Shown here: positions 40,517 through 48,837 of the stretch, piece after piece
Numbering within the stretch: the stretch's first letter is position 1
Layout: every line of letters starts with the position of its first letter
The notes under the pieces: model-generated
Seen by the model: only the letters and a program-made list of their open reading frames with translations
Told to the model about the DNA's origin: nothing
The model's database searches: none
Translations under genes and position numbers: made by a program
From: Haloarcula mannanilytica
GTDB lineage: Archaea; Halobacteriota; Halobacteria; Halobacteriales; Haloarculaceae
Assembly (NCBI RefSeq): GCF_005406125.1
Contig: NZ_BIXZ01000001.1
Coordinates: 496,001-560,000, forward strand
Length of the DNA stretch: 64,000 bases
Direction of reading: 5' to 3'

Positions 40517-41689
40517 GTGATAGCTCCAGATCGTCGCTCGACCCGCTTACCGTCCGTTATTCAGGGAATCGGGTGGCTGCTTCTTCTCGGGAGCGTCGGT
40601 AATTACTTCTATTTCACTGGTGGTGGGCTTCCATCTGTTCTCACGGCCGATTTCGTGGTCAGCATGCTGGCCGTCGTGCCGTTCGCAGCGGCGATCATCG
40701 TCGGCGGGTTCTGGCTCACCACTTCGGATATCAGTTCGGACCGGTACCAGCGGATCGGGACCTGGTTCACCGGAGGCCTCGTCTCCTTTCTGTTGTTGAA
40801 CATAGCGATGATTCTGACGTGGCCGCCAGGGTCACTGGGAGACACCATCGGATGGGGTCTGTTTGCAGCTACGATCGGCGGCTTTGGTTGTCTCATGATG
40901 GGTATCCTCGAAGCGCGTGCGATTTCGCGTGCCGTAGAGAGCGAGCGACACCGGCTCCAGCGGGAGGCCGCCGAACAGCGCAACGAACGGCTCGACGAGT
41001 TCGCGGCCGTGGTCGCACACGACCTCCGGAACCCGCTCAACGTCGCGTCGGGGAACCTCGAACTCGCACGTGACGAACACGACTCGGAACACCTGGATAC
41101 GGCCGCTGCTGCGATGGACCGGATGGAGACGCTCATCGGCCGGACGCTGACGCTGGCCCGGAGCGGCCACGTCATCAGCGACACAGAGGCCGTCGATCTC
41201 ACAGACCTGGTCGATAGCTGTTGGGACGCCGTGCCGACGGCGGACGCGACGCTCGAAAACGAGGCGACAATCGTCATCGATGCCGACCCGGATCGGCTTC
41301 GTCACCTGTTCGAGAACCTGTTTCGGAACGCCGTGGAGCATGGTTCCACGGAAAACCGGTTGGAATCCGATACCGCTATCGAACACGGCGGCACTGACCT
41401 GACGGTTCGCGTCGGCGAGATGGAGGGCGGGTTTTACGTCGCGGACAACGGCTCCGGAATCCCGCCCGCAAAGCGTGACGCGGTGCTCGATGATGGCTAC
41501 TCGACCACGGACGGCGAAGGCGGCCTGGGGTTGGCAATCGTTCAGCGCATCGTCGGGGCTCACGGCTGGGAGATCGACGTGGCCGAGAGCGACGGCGGCG
41601 GGACGCGATTCGAGATTACGGGCGTCACGACGGTGGCGAACGCCGAGGAAAACGGTGCGACGCGGTCCCAGACACCGATACAGTCTTGA
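40517..41689 (+). CDS. Membrane-bound sensor histidine kinase
   Basis: A 390-aa kinase starting at GTG 40517. Four hydrophobic segments lie in residues 15-130 (GIGWLLLLGSVGNYFYF, VSMLAVVPFAAAIIVGGFWL, GGLVSFLLLNIAMIL, IGWGLFAATIGGFGCLMMGI). A short coiled coil follows (SERHRLQREAAEQRNERLDEF). Next come HisKA AHDLRNPLNVA with His168 and the HATPase with NLFRNAVEHGS, VADNGSGIPPA and YSTTDGEGGLGLAIV. There is no extracellular sensor loop of note, so it probably senses within the membrane, as the related haloarchaeal kinases are thought to. No partner regulator nearby. Confidence 0.9.
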   Translation: MIAPDRRSTRLPSVIQGIGWLLLLGSVGNYFYFTGGGLPSVLTADFVVSMLAVVPFAAAIIVGGFWLTTSDISSDRYQRIGTWFTGGLVSFLLLNIAMILTWPPGSLGDTIGWGLFAATIGGFGCLMMGILEARAISRAVESERHRLQREAAEQRNERLDEFAAVVAHDLRNPLNVASGNLELARDEHDSEHLDTAAAAMDRMETLIGRTLTLARSGHVISDTEAVDLTDLVDSCWDAVPTADATLENEATIVIDADPDRLRHLFENLFRNAVEHGSTENRLESDTAIEHGGTDLTVRVGEMEGGFYVADNGSGIPPAKRDAVLDDGYSTTDGEGGLGLAIVQRIVGAHGWEIDVAESDGGGTRFEITGVTTVANAEENGATRSQTPIQS

Positions 41690-41710
41690 CAGCGGTGCTG
41701 CAGCAGCTGC

Positions 41711-42142
41711 CTACTCGTTTCGCCGCGTTGCGATAGTCGCGATCCGCTGGCACGCCCGGGCACACACTGGCACGTAGCCGGTCGCAAGCGGTGGGATCTC
41801 GAATCCGACGACGGAGCCGTCGGTGCGTTCCTCGGCGAAGTGACCCGTCGCGGGGAGCCGCACAACGTCCCACGTCCAGCGATACGGCGCACACGCTGTC
41901 ACGTCGAAAGGGAGCCACACCGCACCGGCAACGCGAATGCGGCCGGTCGACCCCGCGGAGATGTATCGGTTGTCCGTCTCGACGGCTGTGACCGACGGTC
42001 CCCAGTCGGACCAGCAGTCCGTGTCGGTCAGCACGTCCCACACGGTATCGACAGACGCGGCCACGTCGCGGCGGACGACCAGTCGCCGACCGTCCGGTGT
42101 TTGATCCAGCGAGACGCTGCTCGCACCGATATCGAGTGCCAT
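41711..42142 (-). CDS. SRPBCC (START/polyketide-cyclase fold) family protein
   Basis: A 143-aa protein with the helix-grip pattern. RRDVAASVDTVWDVLTDTDCWSDWGPSVTAVE (about 24-55) is the typical N-terminal helix and WxxW segment, followed by alternating strands (GRIRVAGAVWLPFDVTACAPYRWTWDV). Such proteins bind hydrophobic ligands or modify polyketide-like compounds; no specific role is evident. The frame begins four codons upstream, but ATG 42142 is the natural start. It is divergent from the ABC transporter operon at 42203, across 60 bp. Confidence 0.83.
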   Translation of the reverse strand: MALDIGASSVSLDQTPDGRRLVVRRDVAASVDTVWDVLTDTDCWSDWGPSVTAVETDNRYISAGSTGRIRVAGAVWLPFDVTACAPYRWTWDVVRLPATGHFAEERTDGSVVGFEIPPLATGYVPVCARACQRIATIATRRNE

Positions 42143-42202
42143 TATCAGAAGCAATAGGGCGGAGCCAAGGTATAGGTTAGTTCACTCACAACCACTCGCA
42201 AG

Positions 42203-43105
42203 ATGATTGACGCCCGGGATATTCGAAAGGAGTATGGCGGTTTCGTCGCTGTACAGGGCAGTTCGTTTTCGGTCGACCGCGGCGAGGTGTTCGGTATCAT
42301 CGGGCCGAACGGGGCCGGCAAGACGACGACGCTGAAGATGCTTGCCGGACTGTTGGAGCCCACGAGTGGTACCGCCGAAATCGCAGGCCTCGACACCGAA
42401 ACGGCCGAGATGCGCCAGAAATTGGGCTTTCTCCCCGAGGAGTCGCCGCTGTACGAGGAGATGACGCCGCTCTCCTATCTGAAGTTCTTCGCTGATCTCT
42501 ACGACGTACCGCCGGACGTGGCCGAAGAGCGGATGCACGACACGCTGGACGAACTGGAGCTCGAACACCGCGACCGGAAGCTCGGCGACATGTCCAAGGG
42601 GATGAAACGGAAGGTCGCCATCGCGCGCTCGCTCATCAACGACCCCGACGTGCTCATCTACGACGAGCCGGCGTCGGGGCTGGACCCGCTGACGACGAAC
42701 TACGTCATCGAGTTCACCGAGCAGTTGGCGGAGGAAGGCAAGACCATCGTCTTCTCGGCACACAACCTCTTTCACGTCGAATCCATCTGTGACCGTGTCG
42801 TCATCATGAACGAGGGCGAGATCGTCGCCCGCGGCGATCTCGAACAGTTGCAGGCCGAGTACGGCCACACGCGGTATCACGTCTACACGACCGTCGACGT
42901 GCCCGACGCGGTGCAGGAAAACGGGTCGTACAAGCGCGTCGTCGAGAGCATGGACGCCGTCGAGGAGACGCGCGAACAGGCGGAGTCGAACGGCGGTGAC
43001 GTGGTCGATATACGGACAGAGGAATCCAGCCTGGAGGAGGTGTTCCTCAACGTCGCCGAGGCCGGGACCCGCGGCACGCGATACGTCGAGGAGGACGCGG
43101 AGTAG
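42203..43105 (+). CDS. ABC transporter ATP-binding protein (ABC-2 type exporter)
   Basis: A 300-aa nucleotide-binding subunit. Walker A GPNGAGKTTTLK (34-45), Q-loop GFLPEESPLYEEMTPL, signature variant MSKGMKRKVAIARSL, Walker B VLIYDEPASGLDP and the switch His in FSAHNLFHVE are all present. The 80-residue C-terminal extension is typical of the NatA/CcmA-like branch, which exports small molecules or ions through ABC-2 permeases. It is followed without a gap by two permease genes, forming a three-gene operon; the substrate is not evident. Confidence 0.93.
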   Translation: MIDARDIRKEYGGFVAVQGSSFSVDRGEVFGIIGPNGAGKTTTLKMLAGLLEPTSGTAEIAGLDTETAEMRQKLGFLPEESPLYEEMTPLSYLKFFADLYDVPPDVAEERMHDTLDELELEHRDRKLGDMSKGMKRKVAIARSLINDPDVLIYDEPASGLDPLTTNYVIEFTEQLAEEGKTIVFSAHNLFHVESICDRVVIMNEGEIVARGDLEQLQAEYGHTRYHVYTTVDVPDAVQENGSYKRVVESMDAVEETREQAESNGGDVVDIRTEESSLEEVFLNVAEAGTRGTRYVEEDAE

Positions 43106-44983
43106 ATGCAGCTCGACAAGCTCCTGCGCGTCGCAAAGTGGGAAGTCACAAAAAACGCCGGCGGCGTCGACAAGCGAACCATCGTCGTGATGGCGCTGTC
43201 CCTCGTTGCGATGGGTGCAGTCGCGGCAATAGCTGTCAGTGGCGGCAGCGCGGGCATGGACGACGGGATTTACCGCATCGGCGTCGACGACGACAGCCCG
43301 TACTACGGCGTCGCGGCCGATGATCGGACCTTCGACATCCGCGAGCCTGACCCCGCTGCAATCGAGCGACACGAGCAGGAACTCCTGTATCGCGGAACCA
43401 CGCTCCGGAGTGTTCCACGGACGGCCAAAGAGCGTGCTGCCCTCACTGAACTCCGCGATAGCACGGCGCGGTACAACGACCGGACGCTCGCCCGGGACGA
43501 CAACGGGACCGCCGCGTTCCCGGTGTCAGTGACGCTCGTCTACGAGCAGCAGTCGGGGAGCAGCCAGCTTGATCCCCGAAGCGACGACGGCAGTGGCGGG
43601 TCGGGCTCGGACGGGAGCGGATCGAGCACCGGCAACGGGGACGGTTCAGGCACGAGCGGCAGTGGCGGAAGTAACGGCGACGGCTCGGCAGCGAGCGGCG
43701 GCGGTGACGGAGCCACCGGCGGCAGCGGCGCGAACCTCGGTGCTATCGGCGCGCGGCTGACCGGCGACGTGCAAGGCGGCACCCCCTCGGACATCTCGCC
43801 GCCGTTCCCCTTCGAGTCGCTCGTGCTCGCCTTTCTCTACATCGTCCCGATGAACTTCGTCATCCAGGCCTACGGGTCGTCGATGCTCTCAGAACGGCTG
43901 AACCGTCGCGGGGAACTCCTGCTCGTGACGCCCGCTTCCCGAGGGGACATCATCGGCGGGAAGACCCTGCCGTACTTCCTGGGAGCCGTCGGCGTGACGG
44001 CGCTCATCACCGCAGCGCTGCGGTTCGGGAACATCGCGCCGGCGGGGAGCTACGTCGCGGTGCTGGCGGTGGTCCCGCTCGTCGTCCTGTTCCTCTCGGC
44101 GACGTTCTGCGGGGCGATGTTCGCCCGCTCGTTCAAGGAACTCACCTTCGTGACGGTGACGATAACGGTGACGCTGACCTCCTATGCGTTCGTCCCGGCC
44201 ATCTTCACCGACGTGACGCCGATCGCGCTCATCTCGCCGCTGACACTGGTCGTGCTCGACCTGACCGGGCAGTCGGTCGGCCTCTCGTCGTTCGTCTTCT
44301 CGACGCTGCCGCCGCTACTGACCGGGCTGGTGCTGTTCGGGCTGGGGGCAGGACTGTACCGCGAGGAGGACATGTTCACCCAGCGGCCGATCCCGCTGAA
44401 GGTGCTCGACGCGCTGGCCGGTGGTATCAGATCCCGACGGAGCGCGCTGAAGATGAGCGTTCTCCTGTTGCCGCTGGTCATCGTCGCCGAACTGGCGGCT
44501 ATCGCGTTCCTGTTCGTCCTCGATTCCGTGTCGCTGAACATCTTTGGGACGAACCAGTCGCTCGGCATCGTCCTCGTTCTCGGTGTCATCGTCATCATCG
44601 AAGAACTCGCAAAGAGCCTGCACGTCTATGCCGGCTACGAGCACGCCCGCTATGAGCGGACGCTTCGGTCGGCGCTTGGCGTCGGCGCGCTCTCCGGCCT
44701 CGGCTTCTTCATCGGGGAGAAAGGGCTGCTTATCGCCAGGCTGTCCGACCTAGAGAGTCTGCCTATCGGCGAGGCTGCGCTTCAAGGCGCAACGCTGCCG
44801 GCCGGCCTGCCGCTGTGGGTTGCAGGGCTGTTGTTCCTGCTCCCGCTTGCGCTGCATACGGTGACCGCGGCCATCTCGTCGGTCGGTGCGAGCCGTGGCC
44901 GCCGGGCCTACCTCGGCGGGTTGGGACTGGCTATCGTCATCCACTTCGCCTACAACTTCGCGGTGGTGAGCACCCTTGTCTGA
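43106..44983 (+). CDS. ABC-2 permease fused to a PrsW-like intramembrane protease domain
   Basis: A 625-aa polytopic protein. Residues 1-50 form the first membrane helix. An extracytoplasmic region (50-235) ends in a Gly/Ser/Asp-rich linker (161-209). Residues 236-420 hold about six helices of the ABC-2 type (FVIQAYGSSMLSERLNRRGELLLVTPASRGDIIGGK in the coupling region). Residues 450-625 add further helices with PrsW-type motifs: Glu499-Glu500-x2-Lys503, GFFIGE (533-538), His584 and His613 with Asn617. It begins directly after the ATPase stop codon. NatB-like Na+ export or peptide export is possible; which is not decidable here. Confidence 0.88.
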   Translation: MQLDKLLRVAKWEVTKNAGGVDKRTIVVMALSLVAMGAVAAIAVSGGSAGMDDGIYRIGVDDDSPYYGVAADDRTFDIREPDPAAIERHEQELLYRGTTLRSVPRTAKERAALTELRDSTARYNDRTLARDDNGTAAFPVSVTLVYEQQSGSSQLDPRSDDGSGGSGSDGSGSSTGNGDGSGTSGSGGSNGDGSAASGGGDGATGGSGANLGAIGARLTGDVQGGTPSDISPPFPFESLVLAFLYIVPMNFVIQAYGSSMLSERLNRRGELLLVTPASRGDIIGGKTLPYFLGAVGVTALITAALRFGNIAPAGSYVAVLAVVPLVVLFLSATFCGAMFARSFKELTFVTVTITVTLTSYAFVPAIFTDVTPIALISPLTLVVLDLTGQSVGLSSFVFSTLPPLLTGLVLFGLGAGLYREEDMFTQRPIPLKVLDALAGGIRSRRSALKMSVLLLPLVIVAELAAIAFLFVLDSVSLNIFGTNQSLGIVLVLGVIVIIEELAKSLHVYAGYEHARYERTLRSALGVGALSGLGFFIGEKGLLIARLSDLESLPIGEAALQGATLPAGLPLWVAGLLFLLPLALHTVTAAISSVGASRGRRAYLGGLGLAIVIHFAYNFAVVSTLV

Positions 44984-46064
44984 GGACCGCCCCCTCTGGC
45001 GCGACCCCCGAGTGGTCGTCGCCCGGCGGGACATCCGGTCGCTGTCCCGCGAGAAGACTATCGTGCTGGCGCTGCTCATCCAGCTCTTTGTCGCCGGCTT
45101 CTCCTCGTTCCTCGTCGTCGGCCTCACATCGCTGTATGACCCCAGTTCCGTGGCGGCCGGCGAGGTCGAGATGGCCGTCACCGGCGACGCCCGCGAGGAA
45201 CTAGAGGCTGCGGCCGCCGAACAGGACGGGACCAGCGTCACCGCGTTCGAAAACGAAGCCGCCGCCCAGCAGGCGTTCAATCAGCGCCGAGTGGACGCGA
45301 TACTTCGTGGCGAGTACGTGCCGTCGACGCGCGGGCCGGGGGAACAGATACAGGTCACCGCCGTCGTACCGGAAGGGAGCATTCGGTCGACGCTCATCGT
45401 CGTCGAAGTTCGCCGGGTGCTCAGCGGGCTGGAGCGCCAGGAGCGCCTGGAGCGAACGCCGTACCTCGACCAGCCGCCCGTCCCGCTCCCGGACACTGTC
45501 AGCGCGAGTCAGTACTTCGGGTTCACCTACACCATCCTGATTCCGCTGTTGCTGTTCCTCCCGCCCTTTATCAGCGGTTCAGTGGCCGTCGACACCGTCA
45601 CCGAGGAGATCGAACGCGGGACGCTGGAACTGCTCCGCGTGGCCCCGGTGTCGCTGCTCGACATCATCGACGGGAAGGCCCTGGGCATGGTGTTGCTGGC
45701 CCCCGCACAAGCGCTGCTGTGGCTCGGGCTGCTGTCCACGAACGGTATCGCCGTCTCGAACCCGGCGGCAATTCTACTGTTCATCACGGCCGTTACCGTC
45801 GTCGTCGTGACGCTCGGGGTCCTGTTGGGCATCACGCTCCAGAACCGTCGCCCGGCGCAGTTGCTGTTCTCCGTGCTCACTCTCGTGGTGTTCGGCGGGG
45901 CCGTCCTCCTCCCGGAGCATCCGGCGACGACGGTGGCGAAGTTGGCCGTCGACAGTCCGACGCTACTGACCTACGCCCACGTCGGCGGGGCAGTCGTGCT
46001 GGCGATTGCGGGCTACGCCGCTGCTCGGCTCTACATCGGACGGGTCGCGGCAGAGGCGCTGTAA
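44976..46064 (+). CDS. ABC-2 family permease
   Basis: A 362-aa permease completing the operon. RRDIRSLSREKTIVLALLIQLFVAGFSSFLVVGL is the coupling helix and first membrane segment. A 130-residue extracytoplasmic domain follows (GEVEMAVTGDAREELEAAA...). Then come five helices with TVTEEIERGTLELLRVAPVSLLDIIDGKALG, the conserved ABC-2 intracellular loop. The start is assigned to TTG 44976, overlapping the previous stop by 8 bp; no ATG/GTG closer to the N-terminus exists. It probably dimerises with the PrsW-fused permease to make a heteromeric exporter. Confidence 0.88.
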   Translation: MSEDRPLWRDPRVVVARRDIRSLSREKTIVLALLIQLFVAGFSSFLVVGLTSLYDPSSVAAGEVEMAVTGDAREELEAAAAEQDGTSVTAFENEAAAQQAFNQRRVDAILRGEYVPSTRGPGEQIQVTAVVPEGSIRSTLIVVEVRRVLSGLERQERLERTPYLDQPPVPLPDTVSASQYFGFTYTILIPLLLFLPPFISGSVAVDTVTEEIERGTLELLRVAPVSLLDIIDGKALGMVLLAPAQALLWLGLLSTNGIAVSNPAAILLFITAVTVVVVTLGVLLGITLQNRRPAQLLFSVLTLVVFGGAVLLPEHPATTVAKLAVDSPTLLTYAHVGGAVVLAIAGYAAARLYIGRVAAEAL

Positions 46065-46107
46065 CCCACGCCGAACCTTTTTCGCCGATGCGCCCGCGAA
46101 TCCGACC

Positions 46108-47085
46108 ATGGAGTACACGACACTCGGGTCGACCGGCATGGAGGTCAGCCGGCTCTGTCTGGGCTGTATGAGCTTCGGAACCTCGGAGTGGCGCGACTGG
46201 GTGCTCGACGAAGAGGAGAGCCGCGAGGTCATCGAGCGGGCCATCGACCTCGGTATCAACTTCTTCGATACGGCCAACATGTACTCGATGGGCGAGTCCG
46301 AGCGCGTCCTCGGGACGGTCCTCGATGACTACGACCGCGACAGTCAGGTCGTCGCGACGAAGGGGTACTTCCAGATGGACGAGGACGACCCCAACTCCGG
46401 CGGGCTCTCGCGGAAGGCCATCGAGCAGGAGCTATCGAACTCACTGGAGCGGCTGGGGATGGACACCGTCGACCTCTACCAGATTCACCGCTGGGACTAC
46501 GACACCCCCATCGAGCAGACGCTCCGAGCGCTGGACGACGCCGTCCGGCGCGGGCAGGCGCGCTACGTCGGCGCGTCGTCGATGTGGGCGCACCAGTTCG
46601 CGGACTCGCTCAGGACGAGCGAACGCGAGGGCCTGGAGCGGTTCGAGACGATGCAGAACCACTACAACCTCCTGTACCGGGAGGAGGAACGCGAGATGCT
46701 CCCGCTCTGTGACAAGGAGAACGTCGGCGTCATGCCGTGGAGTCCGCTGGCCCGGGGGTATCTCACCCGACCGCACGAGCAGGTCGAGGAGACGGTACGG
46801 GGCGAAACTGACGACCATGCCCGCGAACACCCCTATTACGAAGGGAACGGTTACGAGGTCAACGAGCGCGTGCAGGAACTGGCCGACGAGTACGACGCGT
46901 CGATGGCACAGATTGCGCTGGCGTGGGTACTTGACAAGGAGTGGGTCGATGCACCGATTATCGGCACGAGTAGCCTCGACCACCTCGAAGAAGCTGTGGC
47001 AGCGCTGGAGATAGACCTCTCGGAAAGCGACGTGGAGTGGCTGGAAGAGCCGTACGAGCCGGTGCGGGTGTCGGGTCACGAGTGA
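46108..47085 (+). CDS. Aldo/keto reductase
   Basis: A 325-aa NADPH-dependent oxidoreductase of the AKR superfamily. MEYTTLGSTGMEVSRLCLGCMSFG starts the barrel. FFDTANMYSMGESERVLG contains the catalytic Asp and Tyr, VVATKGYFQ the Lys, and DLYQIHRWD the His. Cofactor contacts are in MPWSPLARGYLTRP and PIIGTSSLDHLEEA. It resembles the YajO/IolS group acting on sugars and small carbonyls. ATG 46108 is chosen from the fit to the barrel; an open stretch of 34 codons upstream overlaps the permease gene. Monocistronic, substrate unknown. Confidence 0.92.
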   Translation: MEYTTLGSTGMEVSRLCLGCMSFGTSEWRDWVLDEEESREVIERAIDLGINFFDTANMYSMGESERVLGTVLDDYDRDSQVVATKGYFQMDEDDPNSGGLSRKAIEQELSNSLERLGMDTVDLYQIHRWDYDTPIEQTLRALDDAVRRGQARYVGASSMWAHQFADSLRTSEREGLERFETMQNHYNLLYREEEREMLPLCDKENVGVMPWSPLARGYLTRPHEQVEETVRGETDDHAREHPYYEGNGYEVNERVQELADEYDASMAQIALAWVLDKEWVDAPIIGTSSLDHLEEAVAALEIDLSESDVEWLEEPYEPVRVSGHE

Positions 47086-47142
47086 ACCGACGAAACGGTT
47101 AAATCGCTGTGTGATGAAGTCCTAGGTTGAGGAGAGGTAACA

Positions 47143-47436
47143 ATGACCAATGCTCGGGGACCGAGCAGCGAGACAATCGAGGAGACAGCAGGCAGTGACG
47201 CCTGTGTCTGTTCGATAGGTAACACAGTCGAACACTACATAAGCGGGATACTGGGGCTGGTCGCGACGCTCGTCGTCGGTGTGCAGGTCTATCCCTGGCT
47301 CCAAGCCGTCGCCGGGCCGTCGTCGTATCTCGGCTCGACGTGGCTGGTGTTCAGTTTCGCCGCGGTCTGGCTCGTCTGCTGGATCGTACTGGAGGTGGCC
47401 TGGGAATGGCGTGCCGGACGAGTACACTTGCTGTAG
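47143..47436 (+). CDS. Small haloarchaeal membrane protein (97 aa)
   Basis: A 97-residue protein with two hydrophobic helices, about residues 32-55 (ISGILGLVATLVVGVQVYPWL) and 66-88 (WLVFSFAAVWLVCWIVLEVAW). A CVC pair near residue 21 lies in a polar N-terminus. The gene has normal halophilic composition but no recognised domain. It lies convergent to the macrodomain gene with 5 bp between stops. Start ATG 47143 follows AGGAGAGG (47131-47138), a fair Shine-Dalgarno. Confidence 0.72.
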   Translation: MTNARGPSSETIEETAGSDACVCSIGNTVEHYISGILGLVATLVVGVQVYPWLQAVAGPSSYLGSTWLVFSFAAVWLVCWIVLEVAWEWRAGRVHLL

Positions 47437-47441
47437 CTGGG

Positions 47442-47942
47442 TCAGCCGCGAACGTCGGCCGCGACCCGCCGTATCTCTACAAAGTCGTCCTCGGAGTAGG
47501 CGATGAGCCGTACGTCCGTTAGCGAGTCGGGCTGGAAGGCGCTGATCTCCTCACAGATGATTCGGACGCCGTCCTCGAAATCGAAGCCAGCGATGCCACA
47601 GCCCAGCGCCGGAAGGACCAGCGACTCGCAGTTCAGTGCATCAGCTTCCGCCAGCGCGTTTCGGGTGGCGTTCCGGATGCTCTCGGCGGTGGACTGCCCG
47701 CCCGGCGGCATCGCGGCGGCGTGGATGACATACTCGGCGTCGAGGTCGTAGGCGTCGGTCGTGGCGACGCCGCCGAGGTCGACCGGCCCCTTCGCAACGG
47801 CCTCGTCGTTGAGCCCCGACCCGGCCGCGCGTTTGAGCGCCCCGGCGACGCCAGAGCCCATCCGCAGGCTCGTATTGGCCGCGTTGACCAGTGCGTCCGC
47901 CGACTGTGCAGCGATGTCGCCCTGGATTACCTCGAACTCCAT
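47442..47942 (-). CDS. Macrodomain protein (ADP-ribose-binding, O-acetyl-ADP-ribose deacetylase-like)
   Basis: A 166-aa single macrodomain. EVIQGDIAAQSADALVNAANTS (adenine and distal ribose contacts, with Asp-Ile and Asn-Ala-Ala-Asn), SGVAGALKRAAG (diphosphate loop) and LVLPALGCGIAGFDFEDGVRI (the second loop) are present. These match MacroD/TARG-like enzymes removing ADP-ribose or hydrolysing O-acetyl-ADP-ribose, the sirtuin by-product. A sirtuin is encoded 11 kb away, though not linked. The frame opens nine codons upstream; ATG 47942 gives the standard N-terminus. Confidence 0.94.
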   Translation of the reverse strand: MEFEVIQGDIAAQSADALVNAANTSLRMGSGVAGALKRAAGSGLNDEAVAKGPVDLGGVATTDAYDLDAEYVIHAAAMPPGGQSTAESIRNATRNALAEADALNCESLVLPALGCGIAGFDFEDGVRIICEEISAFQPDSLTDVRLIAYSEDDFVEIRRVAADVRG

Positions 47943-48058
47943 GCGCGATGCTGGGAGCGGAGCGGTCAAAGTTTTAGTGCCGAGGGACTGTGGCCTCTTG
48001 CTGGCTTGCTACCGAACCCCACGCCAGGCAGAAACCCATCTGGTCCCTACAAACCGAC

Positions 48059-48760
48059 ATGGACCTGCTGACGATGACGTGGCAGGACGTGGGGTTCATG
48101 CATTGGCCCGTCGAGCCCGAAATCGTCGGGGCGACGCTGCCCGACGGACTCGCCGTTGACACGTACGACGGGCGGGCGTGGCTCAGTGTCGTCCCGTTCC
48201 AAATGGCCGACATCAGGCCGCGAGGTAGTCCAATCGGTCGGTCCTTCGGCGAGCTAAATCTCCGGACCTACGTGGTGGCTGACGGGACGCCGGGCGTGTA
48301 CTTCTACAACCTCGACGCCGACGACCGGCTCAGCGTCACGCTGGCCCGGCAGCTGTTCCAGTTGTCGTACTATCGCGCGTCGATGCAGATACGTGCCGAT
48401 GGCGACAGCGTCGAGTTCCAGAGTCGTCGGACCAGTTCGCGTGCGCCGCCGGCGGATTTCCACGCCACCTACGGGCCGACGGGGCCACCGGAGACGCCCG
48501 AACCGGACTCCCTGGAGTCGTTCCTGGTGGAACGGTATCGCTTCTACGCCGCGAGCGACGACGGAACGGTGTACTACGCCGACATCGATCACGAACCCTG
48601 GCCACTGCAAGAAGGGCAGGCTGACATCGAGACGAACGGGCTGTTCGCCGCGTCGGGCTTCGACAGGCCCGACGGCGACCCGCTCGTCCACTACTGCGAC
48701 GAGATTCCGGTGACGGCGGGACGACTCCGCCGGCTGAGGGATGCCGCGCCGGGACACTGA
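48059..48760 (+). CDS. DUF2071 (YqjF-like) family protein, copy 1
   Basis: A 233-aa protein of the DUF2071/YqjF family. MTWQDVGFMHWPVEPEIVGATLPDGLAVDTYDGRAWLSVVPF at the N-terminus is diagnostic. Then come FGELNLRTYVV and GVYFYNLDADDRLSVTLARQLFQLSYYRA, the two best conserved blocks, and VERYRFYAA near the end. The fold is related to acetoacetate-decarboxylase-like barrels; function is unknown. ATG 48059 is used, with a second ATG five codons later equally possible. It is followed by a paralogue 78 bp downstream, with triple palindromes in between. Confidence 0.9.
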   Translation: MDLLTMTWQDVGFMHWPVEPEIVGATLPDGLAVDTYDGRAWLSVVPFQMADIRPRGSPIGRSFGELNLRTYVVADGTPGVYFYNLDADDRLSVTLARQLFQLSYYRASMQIRADGDSVEFQSRRTSSRAPPADFHATYGPTGPPETPEPDSLESFLVERYRFYAASDDGTVYYADIDHEPWPLQEGQADIETNGLFAASGFDRPDGDPLVHYCDEIPVTAGRLRRLRDAAPGH

Positions 48761-48821
48761 TTCACGTGTTGGCCCCGGGACACCGACTGAGGTGTCACCC
48801 CCAGTACACTGATTAGCGTGT
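48754..48821. repeat. Three 26-bp-spaced ACAC-N8-GTGT palindromes
   Basis: ACAC-N8-GTGT occurs at 48754-48769, 48780-48795 and 48806-48821, exactly 26 bp apart, within imperfect tandem repeats containing GCCCC or CCCCC. The first overlaps the stop codon of the upstream DUF2071 gene; the last lies 16 bp before the start of the downstream one. Confidence 0.85.
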
Positions 48822-48837
48822 CGCCCCCAGTGACGGT

